Source: Alphaproteobacteria bacterium
Lineage (GTDB): Bacteria; Pseudomonadota; Alphaproteobacteria; Puniceispirillales; Puniceispirillaceae
NCBI GenBank assembly: GCA_016780765.1
Contig: JADHLH010000010.1
Coordinates: 1 to 48,026 of the forward strand
DNA: 48,026 bases
Direction: 5' to 3'
The position numbers and the translations under genes are program-made. The notes beneath the pieces are model-generated. The model was given only the letters and a program-made list of their open reading frames with translations. It was not told the DNA's origin and did not search any database. Below are positions 25,866 through 34,260 of this stretch, in pieces; position 1 is the first letter of the stretch, and every line of letters starts with the position of its first letter.

Positions 25866-26576
25866 ATGAATGATCGGCACATATTGGTGATCGATGATGA
25901 TGATCGGCTACGGGTTCTGTTACGCCGGTTTCTTGAGGAAAGCGGCTTTCGCGTAACCGATGTCGGATCAGCCAGCGAAGCCCGCAAGGCGCTTGACGGG
26001 CTGGTGTTTGATGTTCTGATTATCGATATCATGATGCCTGGCGAGACAGGCCTTGAATTTCTTGCTGATATTCGCAAGGACAATCCGGTTCCCGCCTTGT
26101 TTCTGACGGCCATGTCAGAGACCGAACACCGGATCACCGGGCTTGAGACGGGTGCAGATGACTACATGTCAAAGCCGTTTGAACCACGTGAACTTGTGCT
26201 GCGGATCAAGTCCATCCTGTCCCGTTCGACGTCGCGAGATCCGGCAAAGGCGCAGCTTGTGACGTTTGGGCCTTACAGTTTCGATCTGTCTGTCGGCATT
26301 CTGATGCACAGCACTGGCCGCATCCATATGACATCTTCGGAACAGCGGTTGATGCAGATTTTTGCTTCCTCTCCAGACCGTATTCTGTCGCGCGATGACA
26401 TTGCCAAGTCGATGGATAATACGATGCGTGACCGGTCGATTGACGTTGCCGTCGCCCGGCTGCGCGCCAAGATCGAACCCGACCCGCGTTTCCCGGTTTA
26501 TCTGCAGAATATTCGCAACAAAGGCTGGCTGCTGCGCACCGACACACCACCGGATATTTCACATGCAACTTCGTGA
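25866..26576 (+). CDS. OmpR-family response regulator, PetR-like
   Basis: A 236-aa two-component response regulator. The receiver domain (1-120) has the acidic pocket VIDDDDRLR, the phosphoacceptor Asp54 in LIIDIMMPGETGLE, the Thr/Ser switch in LFLTAM and the conserved Lys in MSKPFEP. The C-terminal winged helix has MTSSEQRLMQIFASSPDRIL and DVAVARLRAKIEPDP. It is preceded by the MarR-type gene, and its 3' end overlaps the kinase start by 14 nt, so the kinase is its likely phospho-donor. Homology to PetR of Rhodobacter suggests control of cytochrome bc1 or related respiratory genes; that is inference. Confidence 0.93.
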   Translation: MNDRHILVIDDDDRLRVLLRRFLEESGFRVTDVGSASEARKALDGLVFDVLIIDIMMPGETGLEFLADIRKDNPVPALFLTAMSETEHRITGLETGADDYMSKPFEPRELVLRIKSILSRSTSRDPAKAQLVTFGPYSFDLSVGILMHSTGRIHMTSSEQRLMQIFASSPDRILSRDDIAKSMDNTMRDRSIDVAVARLRAKIEPDPRFPVYLQNIRNKGWLLRTDTPPDISHATS

Positions 26577-27882
26577 TTATCTGCCAAAGACCCTGTTCGG
26601 GAGAATGCTGTCGATCATCCTGATACCAATGATTCTTGTGCAGGTGATCACTGTCTTCATTTTTTATGAGCGGCATTGGGACACGGTTACCCGCCATATG
26701 GCCGAACAGCTTGCCGCCGATATCAGCCTGCTTGCGGATCGCACCGGCACGGCCCCCGATGAAGCAACCATCGCCGTCGTACAGGAAACGGGCTGGCAAT
26801 ATTTCGCCTTCCCGGTACAGTTCGATGCCGATGCTGAATGGACACAATCCGCCAATCAGCCGCCGCAAAGCTATGCCGAGGAAATGCTGCGTGTCGAACT
26901 TGCCAAACGTATTGATCTGGACTGGGCGATCAATCTTACCTCTGATCCCAGCCTGATCTATGTGGACCTGAAACTTGATAACGGGGTGATGCGGATCTAT
27001 GCCAGCCGCAAGCGTATTTTCTCCTCGACCAGCTGGACCTTCTTCGGCTGGACGCTGGGATCATCCATGCTGCTGTTTGCCATCGCGCTGTTGTTCATGC
27101 GTGGTCAGGTGCGCCCGATCCTGCGCCTTGCAAATGCTGCGCGCGCGCTTGGCCTTGGCCGACAGGCACCAGATTTCCGGCTGGAAGGTGCACGCGAGGT
27201 AAGGCTTGCTGGGCGCGCCTTTCAGGCCATGCGCCACCGCATCATGCGGCAATTGAATGAAAGAACCGAGATGCTGGCCGGCGTCAGCCACGATCTGCGC
27301 ACACCGCTGACCCGTATTCGCCTGCAGCTGGAATTAATGGCCAACAAGGATGACGCAGAAGCCATTCGCGCCGACCTCGCAGAGATGGAAGAGATGATCG
27401 ACGCCTATCTGAATTTTGCGGCTGGCGAGGGAGAGGAGCCACCCGAGGATACAGATGTCAAAACCATGCTTGACCGGCTTGCTGAACAAACCCGCAACGC
27501 CCACGGCTTTGATATAAAGGTGGCACAGCCCACCGACAGCATTCCAATCTTTCCATTGCGCCGCAAGGCGATGCGCCGCGCCTTTGAAAACATCATCTCC
27601 AACGCGCTGGCCTATTCAACGCAGATGGAAATCAACATGCGTTATCGTAATGACGAGATTTCGATGTTTTTCGATGACAATGGCGCCGGTATCCCGGCCG
27701 AACTGCGGGCAGAAGCTATCCGTCCCTTTGTGCGACTGGAAACATCGCGGAATCGCCAGACGGGTGGTACCGGTCTTGGTCTGTCAATTACCAGCGATAT
27801 CATCATGGGACATGGCGGCGAACTGGTTCTTGGTGACTCGCCGTTGGGTGGCCTGCGCGTGTCCATAAAGATACCTGTCTAG
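26563..27882 (+). CDS. EnvZ-type sensor histidine kinase
   Basis: A 439-aa inner-membrane sensor kinase. It has a first membrane helix (LSIILIPMILVQVITVFIF), a periplasmic domain of about 130 residues, a second helix (WTLGSSMLLFAIALLF), a HAMP segment, the phospho-histidine box MLAGVSHDLRTPLTRI, and an HATPase domain with NIISNAL, DNGAGIP and GGTGLGLSI. The domain layout is that of EnvZ. The ATG at 26563 lies within the end of the response-regulator gene; longer frames run out of frame through that gene and are not real. What the periplasmic domain senses is unknown. Confidence 0.94.
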   Translation: MQLRDYLPKTLFGRMLSIILIPMILVQVITVFIFYERHWDTVTRHMAEQLAADISLLADRTGTAPDEATIAVVQETGWQYFAFPVQFDADAEWTQSANQPPQSYAEEMLRVELAKRIDLDWAINLTSDPSLIYVDLKLDNGVMRIYASRKRIFSSTSWTFFGWTLGSSMLLFAIALLFMRGQVRPILRLANAARALGLGRQAPDFRLEGAREVRLAGRAFQAMRHRIMRQLNERTEMLAGVSHDLRTPLTRIRLQLELMANKDDAEAIRADLAEMEEMIDAYLNFAAGEGEEPPEDTDVKTMLDRLAEQTRNAHGFDIKVAQPTDSIPIFPLRRKAMRRAFENIISNALAYSTQMEINMRYRNDEISMFFDDNGAGIPAELRAEAIRPFVRLETSRNRQTGGTGLGLSITSDIIMGHGGELVLGDSPLGGLRVSIKIPV

Positions 27883-27959
27883 GCACGCGTTCGCCCGGCG
27901 CGCCACAACAATAATTCACACCCGCATTCCAGGCACCAGGATAGAGGACACCAATCCGT

Positions 27960-28322
27960 CTAGTACATGCGGCTGCCATTTGGCGCGTCGCTGTCCGGCC
28001 CGATCAACACGATCTCACCCTTGTCATTTGCCACGCCAAGGGTCAGCACTTCAGACATGAACGGGCCGATCTGCCGCGGCGGGAAATTCACCACAGCCAT
28101 TACGCGTTTGCCAACAAGGCTGTCCGGATCATAGAGTTCGGTAATCTGTGCCGATGATCGGCGCGTGCCAAGCTGGTCACCAAAATCGATCACCAACTTG
28201 ATCGCCGGTTTGCGGGCTTCAGGAAACGGCTTCGCATCGATCACCGTGCCAACGCGAATATCGATCTTCAGAAAATCATCAAAGCTGGCAACTGGCGTGG
28301 CGTGGTCAGTGTCTTCAGTCAT
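27960..28322 (-). CDS. csaA: CsaA-type tRNA-binding domain protein
   Basis: A 120-aa protein made of one OB-fold tRNA-binding domain, like CsaA, described in Bacillus as an export-related chaperone. The domain has FLKIDIRVGTVIDAKPFPEA, KLVIDFGDQLGTRRSSAQIT, GKRVMAVVNFPPRQIGPFMS and SEVLTLGVAND, all typical. It is soluble and probably dimeric. It lies tail to tail with the kinase gene and 20 bp after the COQ9-like gene on the same strand, so it may share that transcript. The exact role in proteobacteria is unclear. Confidence 0.9.
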   Translation of the reverse strand: MTEDTDHATPVASFDDFLKIDIRVGTVIDAKPFPEARKPAIKLVIDFGDQLGTRRSSAQITELYDPDSLVGKRVMAVVNFPPRQIGPFMSEVLTLGVANDKGEIVLIGPDSDAPNGSRMY

Positions 28323-28342
28323 CGTCGCCTCGCAACGCAGAT

Positions 28343-29035
28343 CTATTGATAGCGGCTGCCGGGGCCAGACGGACCGGCGTCACCACCATCAGCATCACCT
28401 TCGGATGATGTGTCATGCATTGCGGCATCAGAATGCGAATCTCGCAATACACGCAGGGTGCGACCCCACTCTTCGGCACGCGTCAGTCGCGCATCAATTT
28501 CTTTCAGGGTCGTCGACAGATCGGCGCTGTCATCTGTTTTCCAGACACGTGCCACCTGCATGGCAACAAGAGCAACGCCGCGCACGCGCGCCTCACCAGC
28601 CAGCTCGGCAACATCATCACCCACCATGCGCAGCATCATCCGCATGGCCTGACCCAGCGAATCAAGCAAGCGCAGACCAAGCGCCGGGTCACGCCGCGCC
28701 GCCGCATCAAGCTGGATGATCTGTGCCTTGTGGGGTGCGTAAACCTCGAACCGGTGCATGAGCGCTTCAACAATCTTCTCGCGGATACTGACATCACCAG
28801 CATCTTCAATGTCTGCAAGGCTTTCCAGCACAGCCTGCCGGTCCAGCATCGCCAACTGATGCAGGATCAACGCTGTGATGCTGCCGGAAACCGCTCGGGC
28901 GGCAGCGGCAGGTATCTCGGCAGCGGCCGCGACATCATCAATATGGATATGCCGGGGCGATGTCGTGGCAAGCTCGTTCCAGGCGGCTTCAGCAAGCCGG
29001 TCCATCATTTCGCTTTGGGTGCTGTTCCCGCTCAT
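28343..29035 (-). CDS. COQ9-family protein
   Basis: A 230-aa protein with a TetR-like fold of the COQ9 family. Mitochondrial COQ9 binds lipids and presents ubiquinone intermediates to the hydroxylase COQ7. The N-terminal part has a helix-turn-helix-like arrangement (AWNELATTSPRHIHIDDVAA). The C-terminal COQ9 signature is RVWKTDDSADLSTTLKEIDA followed by RLTRAEEWGR. The last 30 residues are a Gly/Ser/Asp-rich tail. I chose the ATG at 29035; an upstream frame adds 13 residues. It is easily mistaken for a TetR repressor. A role in ubiquinone synthesis is inferred from the family. Confidence 0.8.
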   Translation of the reverse strand: MSGNSTQSEMMDRLAEAAWNELATTSPRHIHIDDVAAAAEIPAAAARAVSGSITALILHQLAMLDRQAVLESLADIEDAGDVSIREKIVEALMHRFEVYAPHKAQIIQLDAAARRDPALGLRLLDSLGQAMRMMLRMVGDDVAELAGEARVRGVALVAMQVARVWKTDDSADLSTTLKEIDARLTRAEEWGRTLRVLRDSHSDAAMHDTSSEGDADGGDAGPSGPGSRYQ

Positions 29036-29071
29036 CACAATCCGTCCTGTCTTTGCAAAGCACGTTGCCAC

Positions 29072-29118
29072 CATCTGATAGCGACAACATCAGTTAGCAA
29101 CATCATCTGATAGCGACA
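29072..29118. repeat. Direct repeat pair upstream of the COQ9-like gene
   Basis: CATCTGATAGCGACA occurs at 29072-29086 and 29104-29118, 32 bp apart, with further CATC/ACATCA words between them. It lies in the spacer between the COQ9-like gene and proC, probably in the promoter region of the former. Confidence 0.7.
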
Positions 29119-29169
29119 TGGGCATTTTGGTGACCGGGTTCAAGCGGCACCCGATGATGCCGCCCTACT

Positions 29170-29196
29170 ACCTGGCGGGCCCAAACCTGGCGGGCC
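29170..29196. repeat. 12-bp direct repeat after proC
   Basis: ACCTGGCGGGCC occurs at 29170-29181 and 29185-29196 with a 15-bp period, about 25 bp downstream of the proC stop. No T-run follows, so it is not an obvious terminator. Confidence 0.7.
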
Positions 29197-29218
29197 ATCA
29201 CCCTCATAGACCCGGAAG

Positions 29219-30046
29219 CTAGCTGCCGAGTTCAACCGACCGGTCACGCGCTGCCAGAATGGCGCGCCGCATCAACGGGCCAAGCCCGTCATCATCCATC
29301 AGCACCGCCAGCGCAGCCGCTGTCGTTCCGCCCTTGCTGGTAACATTGATGCGCAGTTGCGACGGTGGTTCGTCAGAGTCCTCGATCAACGCCCCGGCAC
29401 CCGCCACTGTGGCCTCGGCAAGCTGGCGCGCAAGTGCATCAGGCAAGCCGGCTTCAATACCGGCGCTTGTCATCATCTCGGCCAGCAGGAACACATAGGC
29501 CGGCCCTGATCCGGATACCGCTGTCACCGCATCCATCAGCGCTTCGTCATCAATCATAACAACACCGCCAATGGCCGACAGCAGCTGGCGGGCCAGTGCC
29601 ACCATAGAGTCTGGTGCATCGCTGCGCGCATACAGCGCTGTTACACCCTTGCCAATTGCCGCCGGTGTGTTGGGCATTGAGCGCAGGACAACGGCCTGAT
29701 CACCCAGCCTGTCATGGAACCAGGCGGTGGGAATGCCGGCCGCAATGGACAGATAGCCCGTGTCCGGGCCAGCCAGACTGCCAAGGCCCGCAATCGCTTT
29801 ATCCATCATTTGCGGCTTTACCGCAAGCACCACAATCCGCGCTGCACGCCCAACCGCAGCGCACGCTTCGATGGAATCATAGCGGGACACATTGTCATAT
29901 GCGGCTGTCCATCCCAGATGGTCGTGAAACGGCTCGACGATGGCAAAATCGGCCTGAAGGTCATCATCAGCAAGCCAGCCGCGCAGCATGGCGCTGCCCA
30001 TCTTGCCACAGCCGATGAGCGTGATCAGTGGGTTCATCCGGTTCAT
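29219..30046 (-). CDS. proC: Pyrroline-5-carboxylate reductase
   Basis: ProC catalyses the last step of proline synthesis, NAD(P)H reduction of pyrroline-5-carboxylate. The protein (275 aa from the first ATG) has the Rossmann motif LIGCGKMGSAMLRGW, AVKPQMMDK, SMPNTPAAIGKGVTALY, the signature AVSGSGPAYVFLLAEMM and the C-terminal SKGGTTAAALAVL. The start region carries an exact 9-bp tandem duplication (30031-30048), so the codons for Met-Asn-Arg are repeated and ATG codons at 30046 and 30037 compete with a GTG at 30052. I chose 30046. Normal length otherwise. Confidence 0.95.
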   Translation of the reverse strand: MNRMNPLITLIGCGKMGSAMLRGWLADDDLQADFAIVEPFHDHLGWTAAYDNVSRYDSIEACAAVGRAARIVVLAVKPQMMDKAIAGLGSLAGPDTGYLSIAAGIPTAWFHDRLGDQAVVLRSMPNTPAAIGKGVTALYARSDAPDSMVALARQLLSAIGGVVMIDDEALMDAVTAVSGSGPAYVFLLAEMMTSAGIEAGLPDALARQLAEATVAGAGALIEDSDEPPSQLRINVTSKGGTTAAALAVLMDDDGLGPLMRRAILAARDRSVELGS

Positions 30047-30071
30047 CCGCACAGCACAGCTTGATCGCGCG

Positions 30072-30575
30072 CTATGCTTCTCCTCTGGTAATCATTGTGA
30101 CAGCCATGGTGGCATCATCAGCCGACAGCGTGCCATGAACGACCTGATAGATCGCCGGATATACCTGCTCGCATTCGCCAAGCATGATATCGACAACATC
30201 CTCAATCTGTTCAGGCGTGGCCCCGCCCGCTCCGCGCAGCGCCAGCGTGTGTCGCAGCTCCAGCTCACATGTCCCCATGTCCAGCGCCAGATGCCCGATG
30301 AACAGATGCTGGTTCAGCAACGCCGCCAGCATTGCCAGCTCGCCAAGCATTGTTGCATCTGCCTGCACATCGATGCGGCAGATCACCTGCATCGTTTCAT
30401 CATCATCCTGCCAGGACACCGCCAGCTGATAATCGCTCCACTGGCCGGGAATTTCGGCAATAATGGCGTTCCGCTGCTTTTTGTGAACAAGCCACTCCTG
30501 ACGCGCAACAAACCGTGTCACCAGTTCAATCGGGTGCGCGAGGGTCTGATCCTGTAATGCGGTGCCGGTGGCCAT
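30072..30575 (-). CDS. YbjN-domain protein
   Basis: A 167-aa soluble protein of the YbjN family, which has a type III secretion chaperone-like fold. Its biochemical role is not settled; E. coli YbjN affects motility and stress traits. Family-like stretches are ARQEWLVHKKQRNAIIAEIP, ELAMLAALLNQHLFIGHLAL and LRHTLALRGAGG. A longer frame adds 38 residues without similarity, so I chose the ATG at 30575 (MATGTALQDQ). proC follows after 25 bp on the same strand and the two probably share a transcript. Confidence 0.82.
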   Translation of the reverse strand: MATGTALQDQTLAHPIELVTRFVARQEWLVHKKQRNAIIAEIPGQWSDYQLAVSWQDDDETMQVICRIDVQADATMLGELAMLAALLNQHLFIGHLALDMGTCELELRHTLALRGAGGATPEQIEDVVDIMLGECEQVYPAIYQVVHGTLSADDATMAVTMITRGEA

Positions 30576-30662
30576 GTGTCTCTGTCCGAAATGCGGGTTC
30601 TGCCACGTGCTGGCAGCCTGCGCAGAATGCCGCAACCTTGATCGGCTTTCAACACAATATTT

Positions 30663-30703
30663 TGTGTATGAAGGCAGCCATACACACATGTGCTTGTGGA
30701 TAA
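30663..30703. promoter_or_regulatory. 8-bp inverted repeat plus a consensus DnaA box
   Basis: TGTGTATG (30663-30670) and CATACACA (30679-30686) form a perfect inverted repeat with 8 bp between. TGTGGATAA (30695-30703), the reverse complement of the consensus DnaA box, follows 8 bp later. The site lies upstream of the YbjN-type gene, about 90-130 bp before its start, and could be part of its promoter. Confidence 0.4.
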
Positions 30704-30843
30704 CTGCGCCGAATCAGCGGAAATCAACAGCTTTTCTGGGACCAACAAAATAGCCGTGATCGCGCATCTGGCATCGCCGCTCACATTTACATAAGGGCGA
30801 TGCGCGCAGATTTTGATTTACAGGAGGTAGAATCGTCGAGGGA

Positions 30844-31182
30844 TCAGCGCTTGCTGCGTGTCTTTCCGGCCGCTTTGCCCGCAGATTCAGGTGCAGATTT
30901 TGCGGCAGATCTTGCGGGCGCTTTCTTGGCCGCCTTTTTCATTGCGGCTGCTGGTGCCGCAGCCATATCTGCTTCCATAGCGGCCAGCCGGGCGGCCAGC
31001 GCCTCATGCCGTGTCCGCAGCGCATCAAATTCCTCGCGGGTGACAAGGCCGCGTGCATTCAGCGCACGTTCGGTCCGCGCCGAGACGATATTTTCAATTT
31101 CCTCGCGCACGCTGCCAAGCGCTGACGCTGCCCCGTTGGCAACCTGTGCAAGATCAGAAATCAGTCCTGGACGCGAACGCAT
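30844..31182 (-). CDS. UbiK/YqiC-type accessory factor (BMFP family)
   Basis: A 112-aa protein of the membrane-fusogenic BMFP family, to which UbiK, an accessory factor of aerobic ubiquinone synthesis, belongs. The N-terminal helix SRPGLISDLAQVANGAAS and the coiled coil (LVTREEFDALRTRHEALAAR) are the family hallmarks. The last 45 residues are an Ala/Lys-rich, histone-like tail (MKKAAKKAPARSAAKSAP), longer than in E. coli. GAGGAG lies 6 nt before the ATG at 31182, favouring it over upstream starts. It is divergent from lgt. The family call is good; the exact function is inferred. Confidence 0.8.
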   Translation of the reverse strand: MRSRPGLISDLAQVANGAASALGSVREEIENIVSARTERALNARGLVTREEFDALRTRHEALAARLAAMEADMAAAPAAAMKKAAKKAPARSAAKSAPESAGKAAGKTRSKR

Positions 31183-31290
31183 CGCCATCTCCTCTGGGTA
31201 AGGCCAAGACACGACATGGTATGACCATATGGCATCACGGCTTGGTAACACGCCACGGAACAGCCGGCGGGTGGCTGGCACATCAGGCAG

Positions 31291-31318
31291 TTGATGCCTT
31301 TGCTATATCTAGGATAAT
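31291..31318 (+). promoter_or_regulatory. Probable promoter for lgt-midA-pgeF
   Basis: TTGATG (31291-31296), 16 bp, then GATAAT (31313-31318) make a near-consensus sigma70-type promoter. Transcription would start near 31325, about 80 nt before the lgt ATG. Confidence 0.5.
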
Positions 31319-31403
31319 ACAGCGCGCTTTCCAATACCACTGGCACGCGCTTTACGATACTGTACCGGCGATAACAGCCGGGCCAGCAGAACAGGACACG
31401 CTG

Positions 31404-32210
31404 ATGACAACAGGCATAATTCTTCCGGAATTCGACCCGTTCCTCATAAATTTTGGAGGGTTCGGCATCCGGTGGTATGCGCTGGCCTATATCGTTGGAT
31501 TGCTGGCCGGTTACTGGATTTTGCGGCGCGAGGCGCGCCGTCACACCGCACCGATAGACCTGGCCGGCATCGACAGCCTGCTGAATCATGTTTTGCTGGG
31601 GGTCATTCTTGGCGGGCGGATCGGCTTTGTGTTGTTTTATCAGCCGTCCTATTATCTGGCAAATCCGCTTGATATCCTGAAAGTCTGGCAGGGCGGCATG
31701 GCCTTTCATGGCGGGCTGTCAGGTGTGATCATCGCGATGTGGCTGTTTGCAAGGCGGCGCGGCATTCCGTTTCTGAGTGTCAGCGACCGTGTGGCCATGG
31801 TGGTACCGATCGGCCTGTGTCTTGGTCGTATTTCGAATTTCATCAATGCCGAATTATATGGCCGTGTCACCGACAGGCCATGGGGCATGGTCTTTCCCGG
31901 CAGTGACGGTATGCCCCGCCACCCCAGCCAGCTGTATGAAGCCGGGCTGGAAGGGCTGCTGATTGGCCTGATAATGCTGTACGGCTATGCCCGGGGCTGG
32001 TTGGACATGACCGGCCGCCTGTCTGCCGTTTTGCTGATCGGCTACGGGCTTGCCAGATTCATGGTCGAATTTGTGCGCGAACCCGACCCGCAACTGGGCA
32101 CGCTGATGGGCCTTGTCACCATGGGCCAGCTGCTGTGCCTGCCGATGATCGCTGGCGGGCTGTATATCCTGTGGCGCTCGGCACCCGGGAATGGCGGGCG
32201 TACAGCATGA
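31404..32210 (+). CDS. lgt: Phosphatidylglycerol-prolipoprotein diacylglyceryl transferase
   Basis: Lgt moves diacylglycerol from phosphatidylglycerol to the lipobox cysteine of prolipoproteins, the first step of lipoprotein maturation. The 268-aa inner-membrane protein has about seven helices and the Lgt signature GLCLGRISNFINAELYGRV, as well as GGMAFHGGLSG and HPSQLYEAGLEG. A longer frame starts within the divergent ubiK-like gene; I chose the ATG at 31404, which fits the family start (PEFDPFLINFGGFGIRWYAL). The stop overlaps the midA start by 4 nt. Confidence 0.97.
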   Translation: MTTGIILPEFDPFLINFGGFGIRWYALAYIVGLLAGYWILRREARRHTAPIDLAGIDSLLNHVLLGVILGGRIGFVLFYQPSYYLANPLDILKVWQGGMAFHGGLSGVIIAMWLFARRRGIPFLSVSDRVAMVVPIGLCLGRISNFINAELYGRVTDRPWGMVFPGSDGMPRHPSQLYEAGLEGLLIGLIMLYGYARGWLDMTGRLSAVLLIGYGLARFMVEFVREPDPQLGTLMGLVTMGQLLCLPMIAGGLYILWRSAPGNGGRTA

Positions 32211-33367
32211 CGGGGTCCGGCGACACACCACTTGGCGACCGGCTGAAGGCCCGCATTGATGCGGACGGCCCAATCGGGGTCGATGACTTCATGGCCGCCT
32301 GCCTTGGTGATGCGCAGGATGGCTATTACCAGCAGTCCGACCCCTTCGGATCGCAGGGAGATTTCACAACCGCACCAGAGATTTCAGGACTGTTTGGCGA
32401 GATGTGCGGCCTCTATCTGGCGCATATGTTCGAACGTGCCGGCGCACCATCGCAGACATCCGTTATCGAACTTGGCCCGGGGCGCGGCACTTTGATGCGT
32501 GATATGCGGCATGTCTGGGCACAGCTGATGCCGAAGATGACAGAATGCCCGGTTCATCTGCTGGAAACCAGTCAGCATCTGCGCCAGTTGCAAGCTGACC
32601 TGCTTGGCGATGCAGACACCAGCTGGCACGGCGAGATCGACACCCTGCTGGCCGCATCGAGCGGGCCGCTGTTCGGTGTTGCCAATGAATTCTTTGACGC
32701 GCTGCCGGTAACCCAGCTGATCCGCCATCACGGCAACTGGCATCATCGACAGGTTGCCGTGCATGATGGACGCCTGACCTTTGCCATTGGCCCGGTTGCC
32801 AATGATCTGCCAATACCATTTGATGAACAGGCAGCATCGCATGATGATATGTCTGACGGCACAGTGATCGAACATTGTCCTTTGGCAGACAGCGTGATGT
32901 CGGCGCTGGCCAGCGCGATTGCCAGACGCGGTGGTGCGATCCTGATTGTCGATTATGGCAGCAACGGCAATCCGGGGGACAGTTTGCAGGCCGTCGCGGC
33001 GCACAAGCCAGTTGATATCTTTCACATGCCGGGTGCTGCCGACCTGTCACACTGGGTCGACTTTGCGGCGCTTGGCAGGGTTGCCTCGGCAGCCGGGGCA
33101 AGGCTGATCCCGCCCGTGTCGCAAGGCCGCTTTCTGTTGCAAGTCGGATTGGCCGAACGTGCCGAGGCCGCAGGAAAACTGGCCGACCCGGAAACGCGGC
33201 GCGCACTGTATGCCGCTGTCGACAGGCTGACCAGCCCGGCGCAGATGGGCACTGTTTTCAAGATGGCGCTGCTGGTACCGGACGGTGATGGCCTGCCCCC
33301 GGGCTTTGCACATGATGACCTGCAGGAAGACCCGACAAGCAAGGGCCAAGAGGGCCAGGAGCGATAG
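32207..33367 (+). CDS. MidA/NDUFAF7-type SAM-dependent methyltransferase
   Basis: A 386-aa class I methyltransferase of the MidA family. In mitochondria its homologue NDUFAF7 dimethylates an arginine of the complex I subunit NDUFS2, so the bacterial protein may serve complex I assembly. The N-terminal family motif is DFMAACLGDAQDGYYQQSDP followed by GSQGDFTTAPEISGLFGEM. The SAM-binding loop is VIELGPGRGTLMRD, and GVANEFFDALPV follows. The ATG overlaps the lgt stop; the start is firm. pgeF lies 15 bp downstream. Confidence 0.92.
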   Translation: MTGSGDTPLGDRLKARIDADGPIGVDDFMAACLGDAQDGYYQQSDPFGSQGDFTTAPEISGLFGEMCGLYLAHMFERAGAPSQTSVIELGPGRGTLMRDMRHVWAQLMPKMTECPVHLLETSQHLRQLQADLLGDADTSWHGEIDTLLAASSGPLFGVANEFFDALPVTQLIRHHGNWHHRQVAVHDGRLTFAIGPVANDLPIPFDEQAASHDDMSDGTVIEHCPLADSVMSALASAIARRGGAILIVDYGSNGNPGDSLQAVAAHKPVDIFHMPGAADLSHWVDFAALGRVASAAGARLIPPVSQGRFLLQVGLAERAEAAGKLADPETRRALYAAVDRLTSPAQMGTVFKMALLVPDGDGLPPGFAHDDLQEDPTSKGQEGQER

Positions 33368-33382
33368 CATGGTGCGCATGAA

Positions 33383-34228
33383 ATGATGCTTGGCAACGGG
33401 TTCGAAATTGCTGCAGGTGCGCCGCGCTATCTGCGTCATGCCAAAACCGCCGCGCTGGCCCCGCACGGTTTTTTCTCGGCAGAGGGCGGCATCAGCACAG
33501 GCATCTATGCCAGTCTGAATTGCGGCTACGGCTCTGCCGATGATCCCGCACTCGTCTCTCAGAACAGATCCGCCGCGGCCGCCAGCCTGAACATTGATTC
33601 GCCGCAGCTTGTCGCCGTCTATCAGGTGCATGGCACAACCTGCATCAAGGCTGATGCCGTGACCCCGGTGTCTGCCCGGCGCGATCAGATGATCAGGGCG
33701 GACGGCATCATCACCACGCAGCCCGGCCTTGCGCTGTCCATCCTGACTGCAGATTGCCTGCCACTTCTGCTGACCGATGCCGATGCGACTGTCATCGGTG
33801 CCTGCCATGCCGGGTGGCGGGGTGCGGTGGCCGGGATCGTTGCTTCCACCGTTGCCGCGATGCAGGATGCCGGTGCTGGTGAAATTACCGCGATGATCGG
33901 CCCGACGATTCGCCAGCCCAGCTATCAGGTCGGCAAGGACATGCGAGACGAGGCGCTGTCGCTCAGCCCGTCAGCCCTCCGCGACAAGACGGCAAGCTGC
34001 TTTCTTGCCGATGGTCCGGATCATTTCCGCTTTGATCTTGCTGGTCTGGTGCGCCATCACCTGACGTCCCTTGGGGTTGCCGCGGTCCATGATTGCGCGG
34101 TGGACACCTATACAGCGCAGAACTCCTCCCCCGATTCCCTGCCCTTTTTCTCGCACAGACTGGCAACACATCGCCATCAAAGCGATTCGGGACGGCAGAT
34201 TTCGGTGATCAGAAAACCGGCTCAATAA
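33383..34228 (+). CDS. pgeF: Polyphenol oxidase-type purine nucleoside phosphorylase (PgeF/YfiH family)
   Basis: A 281-aa protein of the former laccase-domain family (YfiH/YlmD). Members act as zinc-dependent purine nucleoside phosphorylases/deaminases and as a peptidoglycan editing factor. Zinc-binding and core motifs are visible: YQVHGTTCIKAD, LTADCLPLLLTDADATVIGA and CHAGWRGAVAGIV, with MIGPTIRQPSYQV and DTYTAQNSSPDSLPFFSHR toward the end. It completes the conserved alphaproteobacterial order lgt-midA-pgeF. Confidence 0.9.
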   Translation: MMLGNGFEIAAGAPRYLRHAKTAALAPHGFFSAEGGISTGIYASLNCGYGSADDPALVSQNRSAAAASLNIDSPQLVAVYQVHGTTCIKADAVTPVSARRDQMIRADGIITTQPGLALSILTADCLPLLLTDADATVIGACHAGWRGAVAGIVASTVAAMQDAGAGEITAMIGPTIRQPSYQVGKDMRDEALSLSPSALRDKTASCFLADGPDHFRFDLAGLVRHHLTSLGVAAVHDCAVDTYTAQNSSPDSLPFFSHRLATHRHQSDSGRQISVIRKPAQ

Positions 34229-34260
34229 CCTGAAGACAGCGCGGGAAGGGCGCGACAAAC

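Noticed and set aside
28343-29035. TetR-family repressor
   Set aside because: The fold is TetR-like, but the C-terminal signature (VWKTDDSADLSTTL) fits COQ9, and no convincing DNA-recognition helix is seen.
30800-31201. 133-aa plus-strand frame opposite the ubiK-like gene
   Set aside because: An AGGAGG lies inside its start region, but the protein is an Ala/Ser-rich mirror of the Ala/Lys-rich tail of the UbiK-like protein.
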